29,756 nucleotides of DNA from Fragilaria crotonensis (taxonomy: Eukaryota; Bacillariophyta; Fragilariophyceae; Fragilariales; Fragilariaceae), in the NCBI GenBank assembly GCA_022925895.1, contig JAKSYS010000729.1, positions 1 to 29,756 of the forward strand. The letters run 5' to 3'. The notes beneath the pieces are model-generated. The model did no database searches. It saw only the letters and a list, made by a program, of their open reading frames with translations, and had not been told where the DNA came from. The translations under genes and the position numbers were made by a program. Shown in pieces: positions 1 through 9,764 of this stretch. Position 1 is the first letter of the stretch, and each line of letters begins with the position of its first letter.

Positions 1-629
1 AAATGGCTTTGAACCAATCTCTTGTGAAATTCAACGACCTCTACACAAAACCATCCAATTTTCATTATTTTGCATGAAGCTATTGTAAACTCTCCTTTAT
101 GAACAAATAGAGGTATGTTCTGCAGATAGAAAAGTAATATAATTGCTCAGTTCTCTCAAATCGCATACTGCAGATGAGACGTCAAAACATTGCCACGACC
201 ATTTTCACATGCTCGAGGATGCCCTCCCAATTTATCAAGCTACAGTTCTGGTATTTTCATATGTTGGACAGAATTCCATTGGCGTTTGTTTTACACACTG
301 TGTAATTACAACTCGTCCAAAACTCCTATACGAATTTTGATTGACGATTTACTCATCAGACTCTTGTGAAAAATATCAAGAACGGAATATAAATATTGAA
401 TATATATGTATACATATTTATACACGACTTTAGACAGTAAATGAAAAACAAAGTCTTGTATATCATCGATAGGCAATTCGGATCTTGCTCCAGTACTTTG
501 ATCATTCTTCATTGCTGTTGACAAGCAGATGAAGGATCAATGATACAAGAACTGCTCGTTAAACATTTATGTTTCTACGGAGATAAAGTAATTTGAAACT
601 CTTGTGAAACTATTGGTTCCAAGCCATTT
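1..629. repeat. short inverted repeat pair, 1-18 and 612-629
   Basis: Bases 1-18 (AAATGGCTTTGAACCAAT) are the reverse complement of 612-629 with one mismatch. The left arm lies at the very edge of the window, so its full length is unknown. It could be the ends of a small degenerate transposon, but no target duplication can be tested. Confidence 0.35.
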
Positions 630-832
630 TTATGTGGTAGCGTTTGTGAAGCAACCTGTTTTACAACGAATTCAATGACTATTCCATCCAGTAACTTTGA
701 ATACGTACAGTAAAGTACTACAGTAAGGTAAGGCACTGTCATTTCAACATAAATTACTGTCGATTTATGTACTGTAGACCTGTAGTACATGTAATCCACG
801 TAACAGTGCAACAGTACCCCAGAGTGGTGATA
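1..832. other. non-coding stretch upstream of the retroelement
   Basis: No reading frame here has recognisable protein features. The stretch is AT-rich with a TATA/TATG-rich tract around 395-425 and a run of TACAGTA/GTACTGTA-like words between about 700 and 800. The word CTCTTGTGAAA occurs three times (starting near 19, 361 and 599), and the ends form a short inverted repeat described separately. Confidence 0.5.
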
Positions 833-1006
833 CTGCCGAACGACGCATTCCCATGGAGCACGCCCCGGATTCTGGATTTTCGGATGTATAGCACTGGCGC
901 ACTGCTACGCGATGCCTACGGCACTGTTGTACCGGCCCATTCATACACACATCAATCATACATAGCATAGCTCAGTCCCACGTAACATACATAGCACCCA
1001 ACACAC
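833..1006 (+). repeat. left direct repeat of the retroelement
   Basis: Matches 4926-5099 in the same orientation, from GAACGACGCATTCCCATGGA through CACGTAACATACATAGCACC and on to CAACACAC, with six single-base differences and no gaps. It lies immediately 5' of the GC-rich coding interior. Confidence 0.9.
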
Positions 1007-1056
1007 CACAGCGATCGAGTCAAGTCAAGCCGACAAGAGAGCGTGAGTGTAGTGTC

Positions 1057-1903
1057 ATGAGTGTGAATGGTGCCGCGAGGGGCGACAGCCGAGGAACGGC
1101 GGCAAATGATGCCGCAACGGCGATGATCGACGGTGTCGGTCATCGTCGCCTCGTGTTGCCAACCGCGCGCCAGGAAATTCAAAACTCCTCGACGCGTAGC
1201 GCGCTCGTACCCTCCGGTACAACGCGCGAGCGTCCGTCCTCTGTCCGTCGACAGCTGGCGAGTGATGAGTCGTTACAAAACAACGACGATGGTTCCACTC
1301 GCGAACCACCGTTGCGTCGCCAGCGACAAGTCCTCCAGCGCTGCTGCGACTGCTCGAGATCATCGACCTGTGCCTGGCACGGCCGACAGCTCGCTCACAA
1401 GCTTGTCCCTGCCGAGTTGCGAACAAGCGCTGCACTTCGTGCAGCTGCTTCAACAACTGCCAGAACAAGCGAGCGCCGCTGCCGCCGACGACAGCGACCC
1501 TCCGATGCTTCTTCACCAGCCCGGCGCAACTGCGACCACAGAGCCCACCCCAGCAATCGAATCCGCCCCCAGCTGCCGTTCCGACCGCGACCGAGATCCC
1601 CAGCGCTCCCCGACATCCCGACAACCATCCGCATCGACGATCGACGTCGACGGTGACGTCGGCATGACCCCGGAGCCACTGGATCGGCCCCCTCCGACGC
1701 CCGACACGACAACGACGACCCCTCCCAGCCTGCCCCGACGGATACAGAGACGGCCGCCAACGCTGGCGAGGACCCGATTCCTGCTTGTCCCCGTGACAGT
1801 GGCAGCGGCCAATAGGGCCAACGCCACTGCACGGAAGATCAGAGGCGGCCCCGGACCGGCAGTAACGCCGGACGCGGGGCCGATCTGCCCGGCTACTTCG
1901 TAA
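1057..1903 (+). pseudogene. 5' coding remnant of the retroelement (unassigned)
   Basis: This very GC-rich stretch keeps open frames on the plus strand (1057-1656 and 1133-1903) that are rich in Arg, Ser, Pro, Thr and Ala. They look like the disordered N-terminal part of the element's protein(s). Reverse transcriptase similarity starts just after, around 1885, in a different frame. A 323-codon open frame on the opposite strand (1055-2026) has the Arg/Gly-rich composition expected of a GC-rich shadow. I recognise no domain and cannot tell whether this was a separate ORF1 or the start of one long polyprotein. Confidence 0.35.
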
Positions 1904-4891
1904 CCGCGGCGGATCGCCTACTGGATTCCGCCTATGGAGATCACGTCCACGACAACGCTGGGACGCATCTCCATGGCGACTTCTCCGATGACGCGCTCTG
2001 GCAGCGCCGATGGAGGAGGATGGCACAGATCGCCACCACGCTACCAGGCCCCGCTGGTAGAGTGGGGCGCTTCATGCCATCCTCACCTCCGAGTTCAGGG
2101 CGTACGCGAACGCCGCTGGAACTCGGAACGCCCCTGGTGTTCGTCGCAACAGTGTTGCAGACGACACAAGGGTTCGTCGCGCCAGGACATTCGTTTGCGC
2201 CTCGCGCAACGATGGACTTGTGGGACCAAGGCCACTTCAAGGCCTTGGTCGACGACGCTGAGGGGGGAGTCCTTTCTCGACAACCCTCCTCCCGCCCACC
2301 CGATGACGAAGCGCGCGCTCGCTCCTTCAACGCACGCGTCCTCTCCGGCAGACTTCGTTCAGCCGTGCGGACACTCACCGACCGCTCAGGTCGAGGCGTC
2401 CGCCAGCCAGACGACCTCTGCTCGAAGGCAGGCCGACCGGTCTGGCAGGTGCTTCAAGAGAAGCACCCTGCCCTCCGCGACCCGACATCGGTGGGCAACG
2501 CGGATGGGGCTTTCGAGCCCTACCCCGATCTCCCAGCCCCCGTCCCTGTGTGCGTCACACAGGACGACGTGGAGGCTATCTCCTCACGGCTCGCCGGCGC
2601 CGCCGGACCCGGCGGCACCGATGCCGTCGACCTCGCCAACTGGCTGCTCCGCTTCGGACGCGAGTCCGAGGCGCTCCGAGAGGAGATGGCGGCCTGGACC
2701 AACTGGCTCGCCAACACCTCGCCGCCTTGGGCGGCCTACCGCGCCGTGATGGCGAATCGCCTGGTTGCTCTCGACAAGCAACCGGCACTCGCCAGTCGGC
2801 ATCGGCGAGGTGTACCGTCGCCTGTGGGCCAAATGCCTGCTGAAGGCAATTGGCTCACAGGCAACCGCCGCATGCGGCAACTACAACCTGTGTGCCGGCC
2901 TCCAGGCCGGCATCGAAGCGCCGTACACGCCGTGCGTGACGTCTTCACCGACCCTCGTTGATTCCTGCACCGCCACCTGACTCGCAGGCCGACGATGACC
3001 CCTCACGCAAGCTCCCAGCCACCGATGGCTGAGCCGCCCCGTCCCCCTCGCCGACATGACGCTGGACGAGGCCTTCGCGGCCATCGCCGACGACGTGGGC
3101 ATCTCTTCGGCCGAGGCCAGCCGTTCTCCTGGTCGACGCGACCAACGGCTTCAACGAGCTCGGCCGCAAGGCCATGCTATGGACCGTGCGCATCGGTGGG
3201 CCAACGGTGCCCGGTTCAGTTTCAACTGCTACCGGCACTCGGCCCAACTCCTCCTGCGACGGCGCGGGACGATTGCGAGATCATCCTCTCGCGAGAGGGT
3301 CACGCAGGCGACCCCTCTCTCCATGGTGCTCTACGGCCTCGCGCTGACGCCGCTCGCCGAGACCATTCGAGCGCGAGTCCCCACGGTCGCCCAGCCATGG
3401 TACGCGGACGACGCGGCCATGGCAGGCTCTGTCGACGGCATCGCTGAGGCACAGCGCCTCCTTCTTGACCTGGGCCGCGCAGGGCTACTTCCCCGAGCCG
3501 GACAAGTCGATCCTCATCGTCCCGCTCGCGACCCGCCTGCCCTCGTGTCCCTCGCGGAATTCAACTTCCGACACGAGGAAGGGCACCGCTACCTGGGCGG
3601 CTTCGTGGGATCGGGCGCCGCCGAGGCATGGGTGGACCCCAAGTCCAGCAATGGATCGAGGGGTCTGCCTCGCGGCAGCGGCGAGGTACCCACAGACCGC
3701 CTACGCCGGCCTGTCGCAGTCACTCCAGGCGGAGTGGCAGTACCTCCAGCGCGTGACGCCCGACATCGCGCCAGCCTTCGCACCGCTGGAGGCTGCCATC
3801 GCGACTGTCTTCTTGCCGGCTCTCCTGACACACAGTCGAGGAGGTTGCCAAACTCCGCCCCTCCTTGCTCTCCCGACGCGACTGGGCGGCTTGGGCATCC
3901 CGGACCCGACGACCACAGGCGAGTTCTGCTTCGCGGCGTCGAAGGAGAGTACGACCCTCCTCCAGGGTCCCTGGTGACGGGCGACAGGCTCTGTGCCACG
4001 GGCACAGACGCAACGCTTCAGGGTCGCCTCGCAGCGAAGGCGAGCCGGTCTCGCGTCACGCGAGCCGCTTGCCGCGATCCTCGCGGCTCGCGACCGGAGA
4101 AGCGACGCATCATACGGTCGGCGGCGACCGGCGCCTGGCTCTCCACCCTGCCGAGCCTTCTCAACGGCTCCGACCTCTCGGCAGAGTTCCGCGACGGCGT
4201 CCGCCTTCGTTCGGCCTGACGCCACCATCTCTCCGCCCCGATGCGACGGATGCGGCGAACGCTTCACGACGGAGCACGCCATGTCCTGCGCAAGGCGGCT
4301 GATCCTCCACCGCCACAACGACCTCGTGGCGACGTGGGACAGCTCTGCGGACAAGCGCACACCCCCTCCACGGTCTCTGACGAACCCCTCATCCGAACGA
4401 GTCAGGACGTGCAGGCGGCGGGCGCCAACCGCACCGAGCCCGCCCCAGAACTCCGGGGCGACATCGCAGTCCACGGCTTCTGGACCCGCGGCACCACAGC
4501 GATTTTCGACGTCCGCGTCACCGACACGGACGCCCCATCGAATCGCAACACCACCCCGGAGAAAGTCCTCCAGCGTCACGAGAAGGAGAAGAAGGCGAAA
4601 TACGGCGCCCTCTGCACTGCGCGGCGTCGCACCTTCACTCCCCTCCTCGTCTTCTCAGTGGACGGAATGCAAGGCGTGGAGGCGACCGCCGCTTCGCGGC
4701 GGCTGGCCTCCAGCCTGGCTTCCAAATGGAAGCGATCGTACTCCGAAGTGTGTGGCTTCGTACGCTCGCGCCTCTCGATCGCCCTGGTTCGCTCCGCGAG
4801 CCGCTGCCTCCGCGCCGATCGCAACCCGATGCGCCGAACCCCCTTCCCGATATGGGACTGCGGAGCGGGCCTCGGCCTCTATCGCATGTAA
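1885..4891 (+). pseudogene. reverse transcriptase with C-terminal zinc-knuckle and nuclease-like domain, frameshifted
   Basis: An RNA-dependent DNA polymerase for element copying. Coding signal switches frame repeatedly but stays collinear. The N-terminal region near 1885-2080 reads DRLLDSAYGDHVHDN. Next come MDLWDQGHFKALVDD (from 2212), AAGPGGTDAVDL (near 2600) and AYRAVMANRLVALDK (near 2735). VGIGEVYRRLWAKCLLKA follows in another frame (near 2795), then LLVDATNGFNELGRKA (near 3126), the catalytic WYADDAAMAG (YADD at 3401-3412), and GYFPEPDKSILIV (near 3480). Further on are YPQTAYAGL and LQRVTPDI, then a CX2C...HX4C knuckle (CDGCGERFTTEHAMSC, 4242-4289). The C-terminal block contains HGFWTRGTTAIFDVRVTDTD and a following EKEKK. 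The conserved Asp/Glu/Lys pattern could be a PD-(D/E)XK-like nuclease as in early non-LTR elements; that is inference. At least about ten frame changes make it non-functional. Confidence 0.82.
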
Positions 4892-4925
4892 CTGATATGC
4901 CCCATCGCCCCTGCCTCCGCTCCCG

Positions 4926-5099
4926 CTGCTGAACGACGCATTCCCATGGAGAACGCCCCGGATTCTCGATTTTCGGATGTATAGCACTGGCGCACTGCTA
5001 CGCGATGCCTACGGCACTGCTGTACCAGCCCATTCATACACACATCAGTCATACATAGCATAGCTCAGTCCCACGTAACATACATAGCACCCAACACAC
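4926..5099 (+). repeat. right direct repeat of the retroelement
   Basis: Second copy of the ~174 bp repeat, in the same orientation as 833-1006. It starts about 35 bp after the stop of the C-terminal domain frame and is followed by a short (CA)n run and then by sequence belonging to the P450 3' flank. Confidence 0.9.
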
Positions 5100-5417
5100 A
5101 CACAAACCAAATTTAAAAAGGAGTAGGATACATTACGAGCAAAGCTAAACACAAGCGCTCCAGCGCGAGGATACACAACGTGAATTATCCTTTGGGAATT
5201 CGAGACTACTCCTCAAAAGACATTGTGAACAAGAGGTGCATTGACGGCACCGTCCTGACATTCCCTGAATTCATCTTCGCAGCAGCACACACAAAAATTA
5301 TTGAATAATGTTATGTTTAATAAATCTTCGAGTGATTCATGTCGTCCAAGATGCAGCTCCGTTCGGTGGTGAAGTGAGATTGCACCACAAGTATGAAACA
5401 CAGACTGCTTACCATCC
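5100..5417. other. 3' flank of the first P450, duplicated at about 9420-9688
   Basis: No gene is visible. From about 5132 (ATTACGAGCAAAGCTA) to the P450 stop the sequence is recognisably related to about 9420-9688, including GGGAATT(C/T)GAGACTA and the CTCCCTC(A/C)ATTTCATTGTC end. The duplicated P450 unit therefore included some 290 bp of downstream DNA. The retroelement's right end lies only about 30 bp outside that boundary. Confidence 0.6.
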
Positions 5418-7010
5418 TTACTCCCTCAATTTCATTGTCATAATCATGACATCTCGTGGCCTTTGCACAAGGCCGAAACGCACGGGCACCAGCTCATAGT
5501 CGGGAGGGAGTTCGAACGAAAAGTGCTTGACAAGTTGCGCAAATACCAAGACGGCTTCTGTCATGGCAAATTTCGTGCCGGCACAGGATCGAGCACCGCC
5601 TGAAAAGGCTAAAAAGGCTTTGCGATTGGCTGGGGCGATTCCATCCGTGTCGCCTCCAGCACTGGGTGATGTGACAGTGTCGTTCTCAAACCGCTCCTTC
5701 CAAACGCCGTCTTCATCTTGATACGCCCAACGATCAGGGCGAAATTCGGCAGGGCGCTCAAAGTGTTCTTCCATGCGGTGAATTGTCCAGATTGGGATCA
5801 TCGTAGAGGTGTCCGGAGGAAGAGTCAATCCTCCACTCAGCGCCCATGGTTTATCCAAAGTTCGCAAAGTACCAATGACTGGAGGGTACAAGCGCAGCGT
5901 TTCCAAAATGATACCCTTGCAGTATGGCAATGCATCTCGATTGGTCACATCCGCTTGAGCAACCTCTGCCAGGCACGTCTTCTCCACGTCTGGAAACGTC
6001 GCGATATGGTACAGTGCGTACGTCAGTAAGATGGAAGTCGTATCGTAGCTTGCAAAGAGCAAGAAGGACAGGAGCACATCCGAAGACGTACTCTCAGAAA
6101 GGTGGCTGCTGTCAATAATGCCCTTGCCCTCCTCCATACCCAGCAAAATTCCATTAAGCAAGTCTTTGGGGCGATTATCCTTCGGCATGGCCAATCGTTC
6201 TCGGACGAGGTCTCCCAGAAAACCTTGTAGAAGCTTTCGCTCTCGACCGTGACGAAGATTTTGAGTTGTTGGAATCCAATAAAAGAAGTCTGCCACAGAG
6301 GACGGTTTGAACATGCGCCTGCTCAACTCCTCCCCCAAATAATCAAATGCAACGGCGAGGGACGAAGGTTGGAGCTTGCTACAGCAGTCCAGGTCTCGAC
6401 TAAGGGCGGTTTGACCAAATACATCCATGGTTATCATCTTCATGAGGGCCCCAATATCTCTCTGGATTCCTTCGTTGCGGTTCCCACGTTCCTTGAGTGA
6501 CGCAATCAATACAGACATGACCTTGAGAATTTCAGGCTGTGCCTCATTGAGTGCAGCAGGAGTGAAGGCTCGTAAGATCGAACTGCGATGAAATTTCCAT
6601 TCCTTCCCACTGAGAAATCCAATGTTTTGGGGACCGAGAAATTTGTTAATGTGTACTTGCAACATAGAGACGGGTTTTCGGTAGTTGGATCCATTCAACA
6701 CGGTTCGCGCATCGTCGACGCTGGTGACAGTAATCATCTTACTTGACACTACCCAGAGTGCTGTTTGTCCATACTTGTTGCAATAGTCCCGAGTCAATCG
6801 CGGCTGGCCAATGCGAAAGTCTCCGCCAAGACTGGATATGTGACCGAGTAGCCAGTGCGCGTTGGGCGGTGTGGGAATTGTTTCAAATTGTTTCCTGTGT
6901 TTACGAACTTGGACGTAGTACGTCAGACCGAAATAGAGAGCACTGACAAGTCCCACAACGACAGTGACGAGCGATGGAGTCGACCATGACAGAGAAGAAG
7001 GGAACATCAT
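5418..7010 (-). CDS. cytochrome P450 monooxygenase, intact copy
   Basis: Heme-thiolate monooxygenase, probably anchored in the endoplasmic reticulum membrane; substrate unknown. The intron-free frame gives 530 residues from the ATG at 7010. I chose that start because the Met-Met pair is conserved in the sister gene, while the frame upstream lacks an ATG. An N-terminal anchor (about residues 8-30, LSWSTPSLVTVVVGLVSALY) is followed by a Pro-containing hinge (PTPPNAHWLLGH). The I-helix reads ASYDTT (320-325), where the usual Gly is Ser. The ExxR is ETLR (370-373), then FRPDRW, and the heme-binding loop is FSGGARSCAG with Cys476. It ends in a normal beta-strand tail (LVPVRFGLVQRPRD). Family assignment beyond a CYP3/CYP4-clan look is not possible by eye. 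It lies tandem with two related copies upstream, with similar 5' and 3' flanks. Confidence 0.93.
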   Translation of the reverse strand: MMFPSSLSWSTPSLVTVVVGLVSALYFGLTYYVQVRKHRKQFETIPTPPNAHWLLGHISSLGGDFRIGQPRLTRDYCNKYGQTALWVVSSKMITVTSVDDARTVLNGSNYRKPVSMLQVHINKFLGPQNIGFLSGKEWKFHRSSILRAFTPAALNEAQPEILKVMSVLIASLKERGNRNEGIQRDIGALMKMITMDVFGQTALSRDLDCCSKLQPSSLAVAFDYLGEELSRRMFKPSSVADFFYWIPTTQNLRHGRERKLLQGFLGDLVRERLAMPKDNRPKDLLNGILLGMEEGKGIIDSSHLSESTSSDVLLSFLLFASYDTTSILLTYALYHIATFPDVEKTCLAEVAQADVTNRDALPYCKGIILETLRLYPPVIGTLRTLDKPWALSGGLTLPPDTSTMIPIWTIHRMEEHFERPAEFRPDRWAYQDEDGVWKERFENDTVTSPSAGGDTDGIAPANRKAFLAFSGGARSCAGTKFAMTEAVLVFAQLVKHFSFELPPDYELVPVRFGLVQRPRDVMIMTMKLRE

Positions 7011-7939
7011 GGACGGAGGGTAAGGAAGGCTGAACAATTCGCGTCGCGCGCGATCTCAATGCTACAATTTATGGTACAGAAGTGAATTTATGAATTAGTC
7101 GACAAGGATATGATCAATTTTGCTCGTTTACTGCAGTGATGTCCTACAGAACTTATTCTACAACTCTTACGAGCGCGAGTGTGCGAGGGCCGGGGGTTCC
7201 AGCCACCTGAAATGTCATAGCTGACACGACGACAGAATCGCTCTTGCAGATGCCCTCGAAGACACACATGTAAAAGGTTTGCTTGAGGGCACTTCAACCT
7301 TCAACCAGACACGAACGTGGAAATGACGACGAGCGAATTCTATAGTACTCACTGCGTTTAAAAGATTGGAATTTTTTGGTTAGAATGTGTTTCTTCGCGT
7401 TGACATAAACGCGGCACATTCCATACACCTGTGTAGTTTCTCCGAGAAAACGAAAAAAGTTCTTAGGGATTCCACTTAGCATGGCGCAAGTGCAATAGTG
7501 CGATACAAATTGAGAAATTATTGACGCGAGTGTCGAGTGGTCAACACATTTGCCGTTGGGCGCTTCGACACGCGAAATACATTTAAACAGGATCGCTCTT
7601 GTGTTGAACTTGCGAGCGAGGGTACTTGTAGCGGCTAGCGGCTAGCGGATAGCGACCGCCGACTCCCAACACAATCAGATTTCGGTAATAAGATTTGTGC
7701 ATGATGCATACCGCATACCATATCAAAATTGAATTCTTTGAATGCTACGTGCCACGTTTGCTCAACTGATCGCAATCAACATGGTGGTTGGTGACAATCT
7801 TGTCTCGGGGATAAAGAATCCCTAGCTAGTAATGACCGACCGTGCCTGCAAGTACTTCTAGGTCGTCGCCTGCTGGTACCAGTAGTGCGGTTGTGTTTGC
7901 CATTTGAGGATACCGACGAAGATGAACGACAAGACGGAG
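7011..7939. other. intergenic, with P450 promoter similarity
   Basis: Bases 7011-7200 resemble 11283-11460 upstream of the sister P450: CGCGATCTCAATGCT, then ACAACTCT(T/G)ACGAG(C/T)GCGAG. The promoter was therefore copied with the gene. The rest has no convincing coding frame. A short (TAGCGGC)n-like run lies at about 7627-7653. Confidence 0.5.
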
Positions 7940-9244
7940 GCATGATGTATTTCAGAGTCCGGTGGGAGTTCGAACAAACAAGTGCTCGACAAGTTGTGCC
8001 GATATCAAGACCGCAACGGTTATGGCAAACTTGCTACCAGGACAGGATCTGGGGCAATTTCAACTTTGTCGCCTCCACCAAAGACTCTGGCATGGTTATG
8101 CTCAAAACCTCTCCTACTATGAGCCTTGGCTCCTTAACGTGCCCAAGGCACCAATCAGAACTCGTAGGGACGTTCAAACTGTGTTGCTCCATTCGCGGAA
8201 CTGTACCGATGGGGATCGAGCAGAACGTGGTCGCTGGAAGGACGACCCTCTCCGTTAACCTTGGACTGTTTTCTAGGTTCGCTCATTGCGGATGACAGGA
8301 GGATACAATCGCAGCGTTTATGACACGACTGTAATGCACTAGTCCAACGAATCTGGGTTGGTAATAGCAGCTTGAGAAATCCATGTCTGGATACATCGAG
8401 ACATGGTTTCGTGTCCCGCGAAGAGCAAGGTGAGTGCCGTTGATAATTTTCATGCCCTCCTCCACACCTTTCAAAAGCCTGCTGAGCAACTCCTTTCGCG
8501 TTCGATGGTGACGAAGGTGATGCGTTGTTAGAACCCAGTAAAAGAAATATGCCGCAGAGGACGTATTGAACAAACGCCTGCACATCTCTTGACACCAGAA
8601 ATAAAATGCGACGGTAACTGGGAGTTATTTTAGCAGCCAATGGCCCGACTTCACACGAGCTCGTTGTCCCAATACATTCATGGTGATCATCTTCATCACC
8701 GCTCGGATGTCTATCTGGACAGGAAATCCTTCGTCAAGATTCTTGAACATGTTGAATGCTCCGCCGAGCCTCCGTGACTGCTCTTGAATTGAAAGCGCGC
8801 GATCCTATGATGGAATAAAATTCATACTTCCTCATTGTTGATGCATACTCATGATGCTATGGAGTCATAAATGATCCTTGTGCAGATGAAACAATCGACA
8901 TGATATGCGGTAACTTGAATTTTTTCAACACTTCCGAAACGTGTTCGAAATCAGTCACGGCGACGTACTTTATAGAAAGAACTTCCCAGTAACCTGCTTG
9001 TCCAAACCGATTGTAATGATGATCACGAAACAAGGGTTTGCGGGCTGATCCGAACGTCTACCCCGAAACGAGGAAGATGCCTTAGTTACCTGTCTGCTAG
9101 TGGAGGATTTGGGGGAGTTCGCGAAAGGACTCCGTCCCAGAACACTCGTCTTTGGCGAGTCCTTCCAAACCACAGAGCAATCATGAATACGACTACTGAA
9201 ATGACCAAGGATGATACTGACCACGAAGAAAGGAAGAGGACCAT
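7940..9244 (-). pseudogene. decayed cytochrome P450, middle copy of the array
   Basis: Fragments in several frames stay collinear with the flanking P450s. From the N-terminus they are an anchor with FLSSWSVSSLVISVVVF (from about 9244); YNRFGQAGYWEVLSIKYVAV (near 9020-8960), matching the NKYGQTALW segment; IDIRAVMKMITMNVLGQ (near 8730-8680), matching IGALMKMITIDIFGQ; CRRLFNTSSAAYFFYWVLTT (8583 downward), matching SRRLFNPSSV..YFYWIPT; and finally VASLP...LFELPPDSE near 8030-7955, corresponding to the region after the heme loop. No usable heme-binding loop is left, and stops and frame changes are frequent. Divergence is far greater than between the two outer genes, so this copy is older. A long plus-strand open frame over it (7885-8295) is only its antisense. 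Confidence 0.82.
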
Positions 9245-9688
9245 GATCGATAGACTTCGGGAAGATGTAGATTGCAACGCAGGTCTGTCGAAAATGAGGA
9301 GTGTACCTTTATTTCGAATTCTCGTGAACCGTCTACTGCTTGGTCAAGTCAAGTCACAGAACGGGGACTCTAAGACTCATGGTACTCCGAGCTCCGAATA
9401 CCACAGACTCCAGACTCTATTACGAGCAAAGCTATACACATGCTATGGTAGTCAACGTGAAATATCCGTTGGGAATTTGAGACTAAGGCTCATACGACAT
9501 GGTGAATGTGAGGTACAATGACGACGCGGGCCGAACATTCTCGGAGTCAATCTTGGCACAAAAAAATTGTTGAAATGAAACATGGGCTTTAATCATTCTT
9601 CGATCGATACATGTCGTCTACGGCGCGGTTGACCTTTGTGATGGAGTGAGATTAGCATAAGTTTAAAAAGCAGAACAGCATACACTCC
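9245..9688. other. 3' flank of the third P450 copy
   Basis: No gene is seen. From about 9420 to 9688 it matches the 3' flank of the first P450 (5132-5417). The stretch 9245-9419 shows no coding similarity that I recognise; 9355-9415 holds short ACTC-rich words. Confidence 0.5.
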
Positions 9689-9764
9689 TCACTCCCTCCA
9701 TTTCATTGTCATAATCATATCATCTCGTGGCCTTTGCACTAGACCAACACGCTCGGGGATTAGC

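Larger units (their letters stand above)
833..5099 (+). mobile_element. decayed retroelement with reverse transcriptase and long direct terminal repeats
   Basis: The element is defined by two direct repeats of about 174 bp (833-1006 and 4926-5099) enclosing about 3.9 kb of GC-rich DNA that differs sharply from the AT-richer flanks. The interior encodes a plus-strand reverse transcriptase of the YADD type with a downstream zinc-knuckle and a conserved C-terminal domain. The repeats differ at six positions that I can count, so about 96-97 percent identity. They do not start TG or end CA, so they are not ordinary LTRs. No integrase, aspartic protease or RNase H motif was recognised. The protein resembles a reverse transcriptase family that I remember from diatom and fungal genomes; that is recall, not a search. 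The coding frame is broken many times, so this copy is dead. Confidence 0.8.

Noticed and set aside
833..1006. Reading the 174-bp repeats as ordinary LTRs
   Set aside because: No TG...CA ends, primer-binding site, polypurine tract, integrase or RNase H could be seen.
1055..2026. Minus-strand open frame of 323 codons
   Set aside because: It lies opposite the GC-rich 5' part of the retroelement, is Arg/Gly-rich without domains, and is explained as a composition shadow.
5418..7037. Upstream extension of the P450 start to 7037
   Set aside because: The codon at 7037 is TTG, not ATG, and only the Met-Met pair at 7010 is conserved with the sister gene.
7885..8295. Plus-strand open frame of 136 codons
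   Set aside because: It is antisense to the C-terminal part of the decayed P450, and its sequence has no protein-family features.
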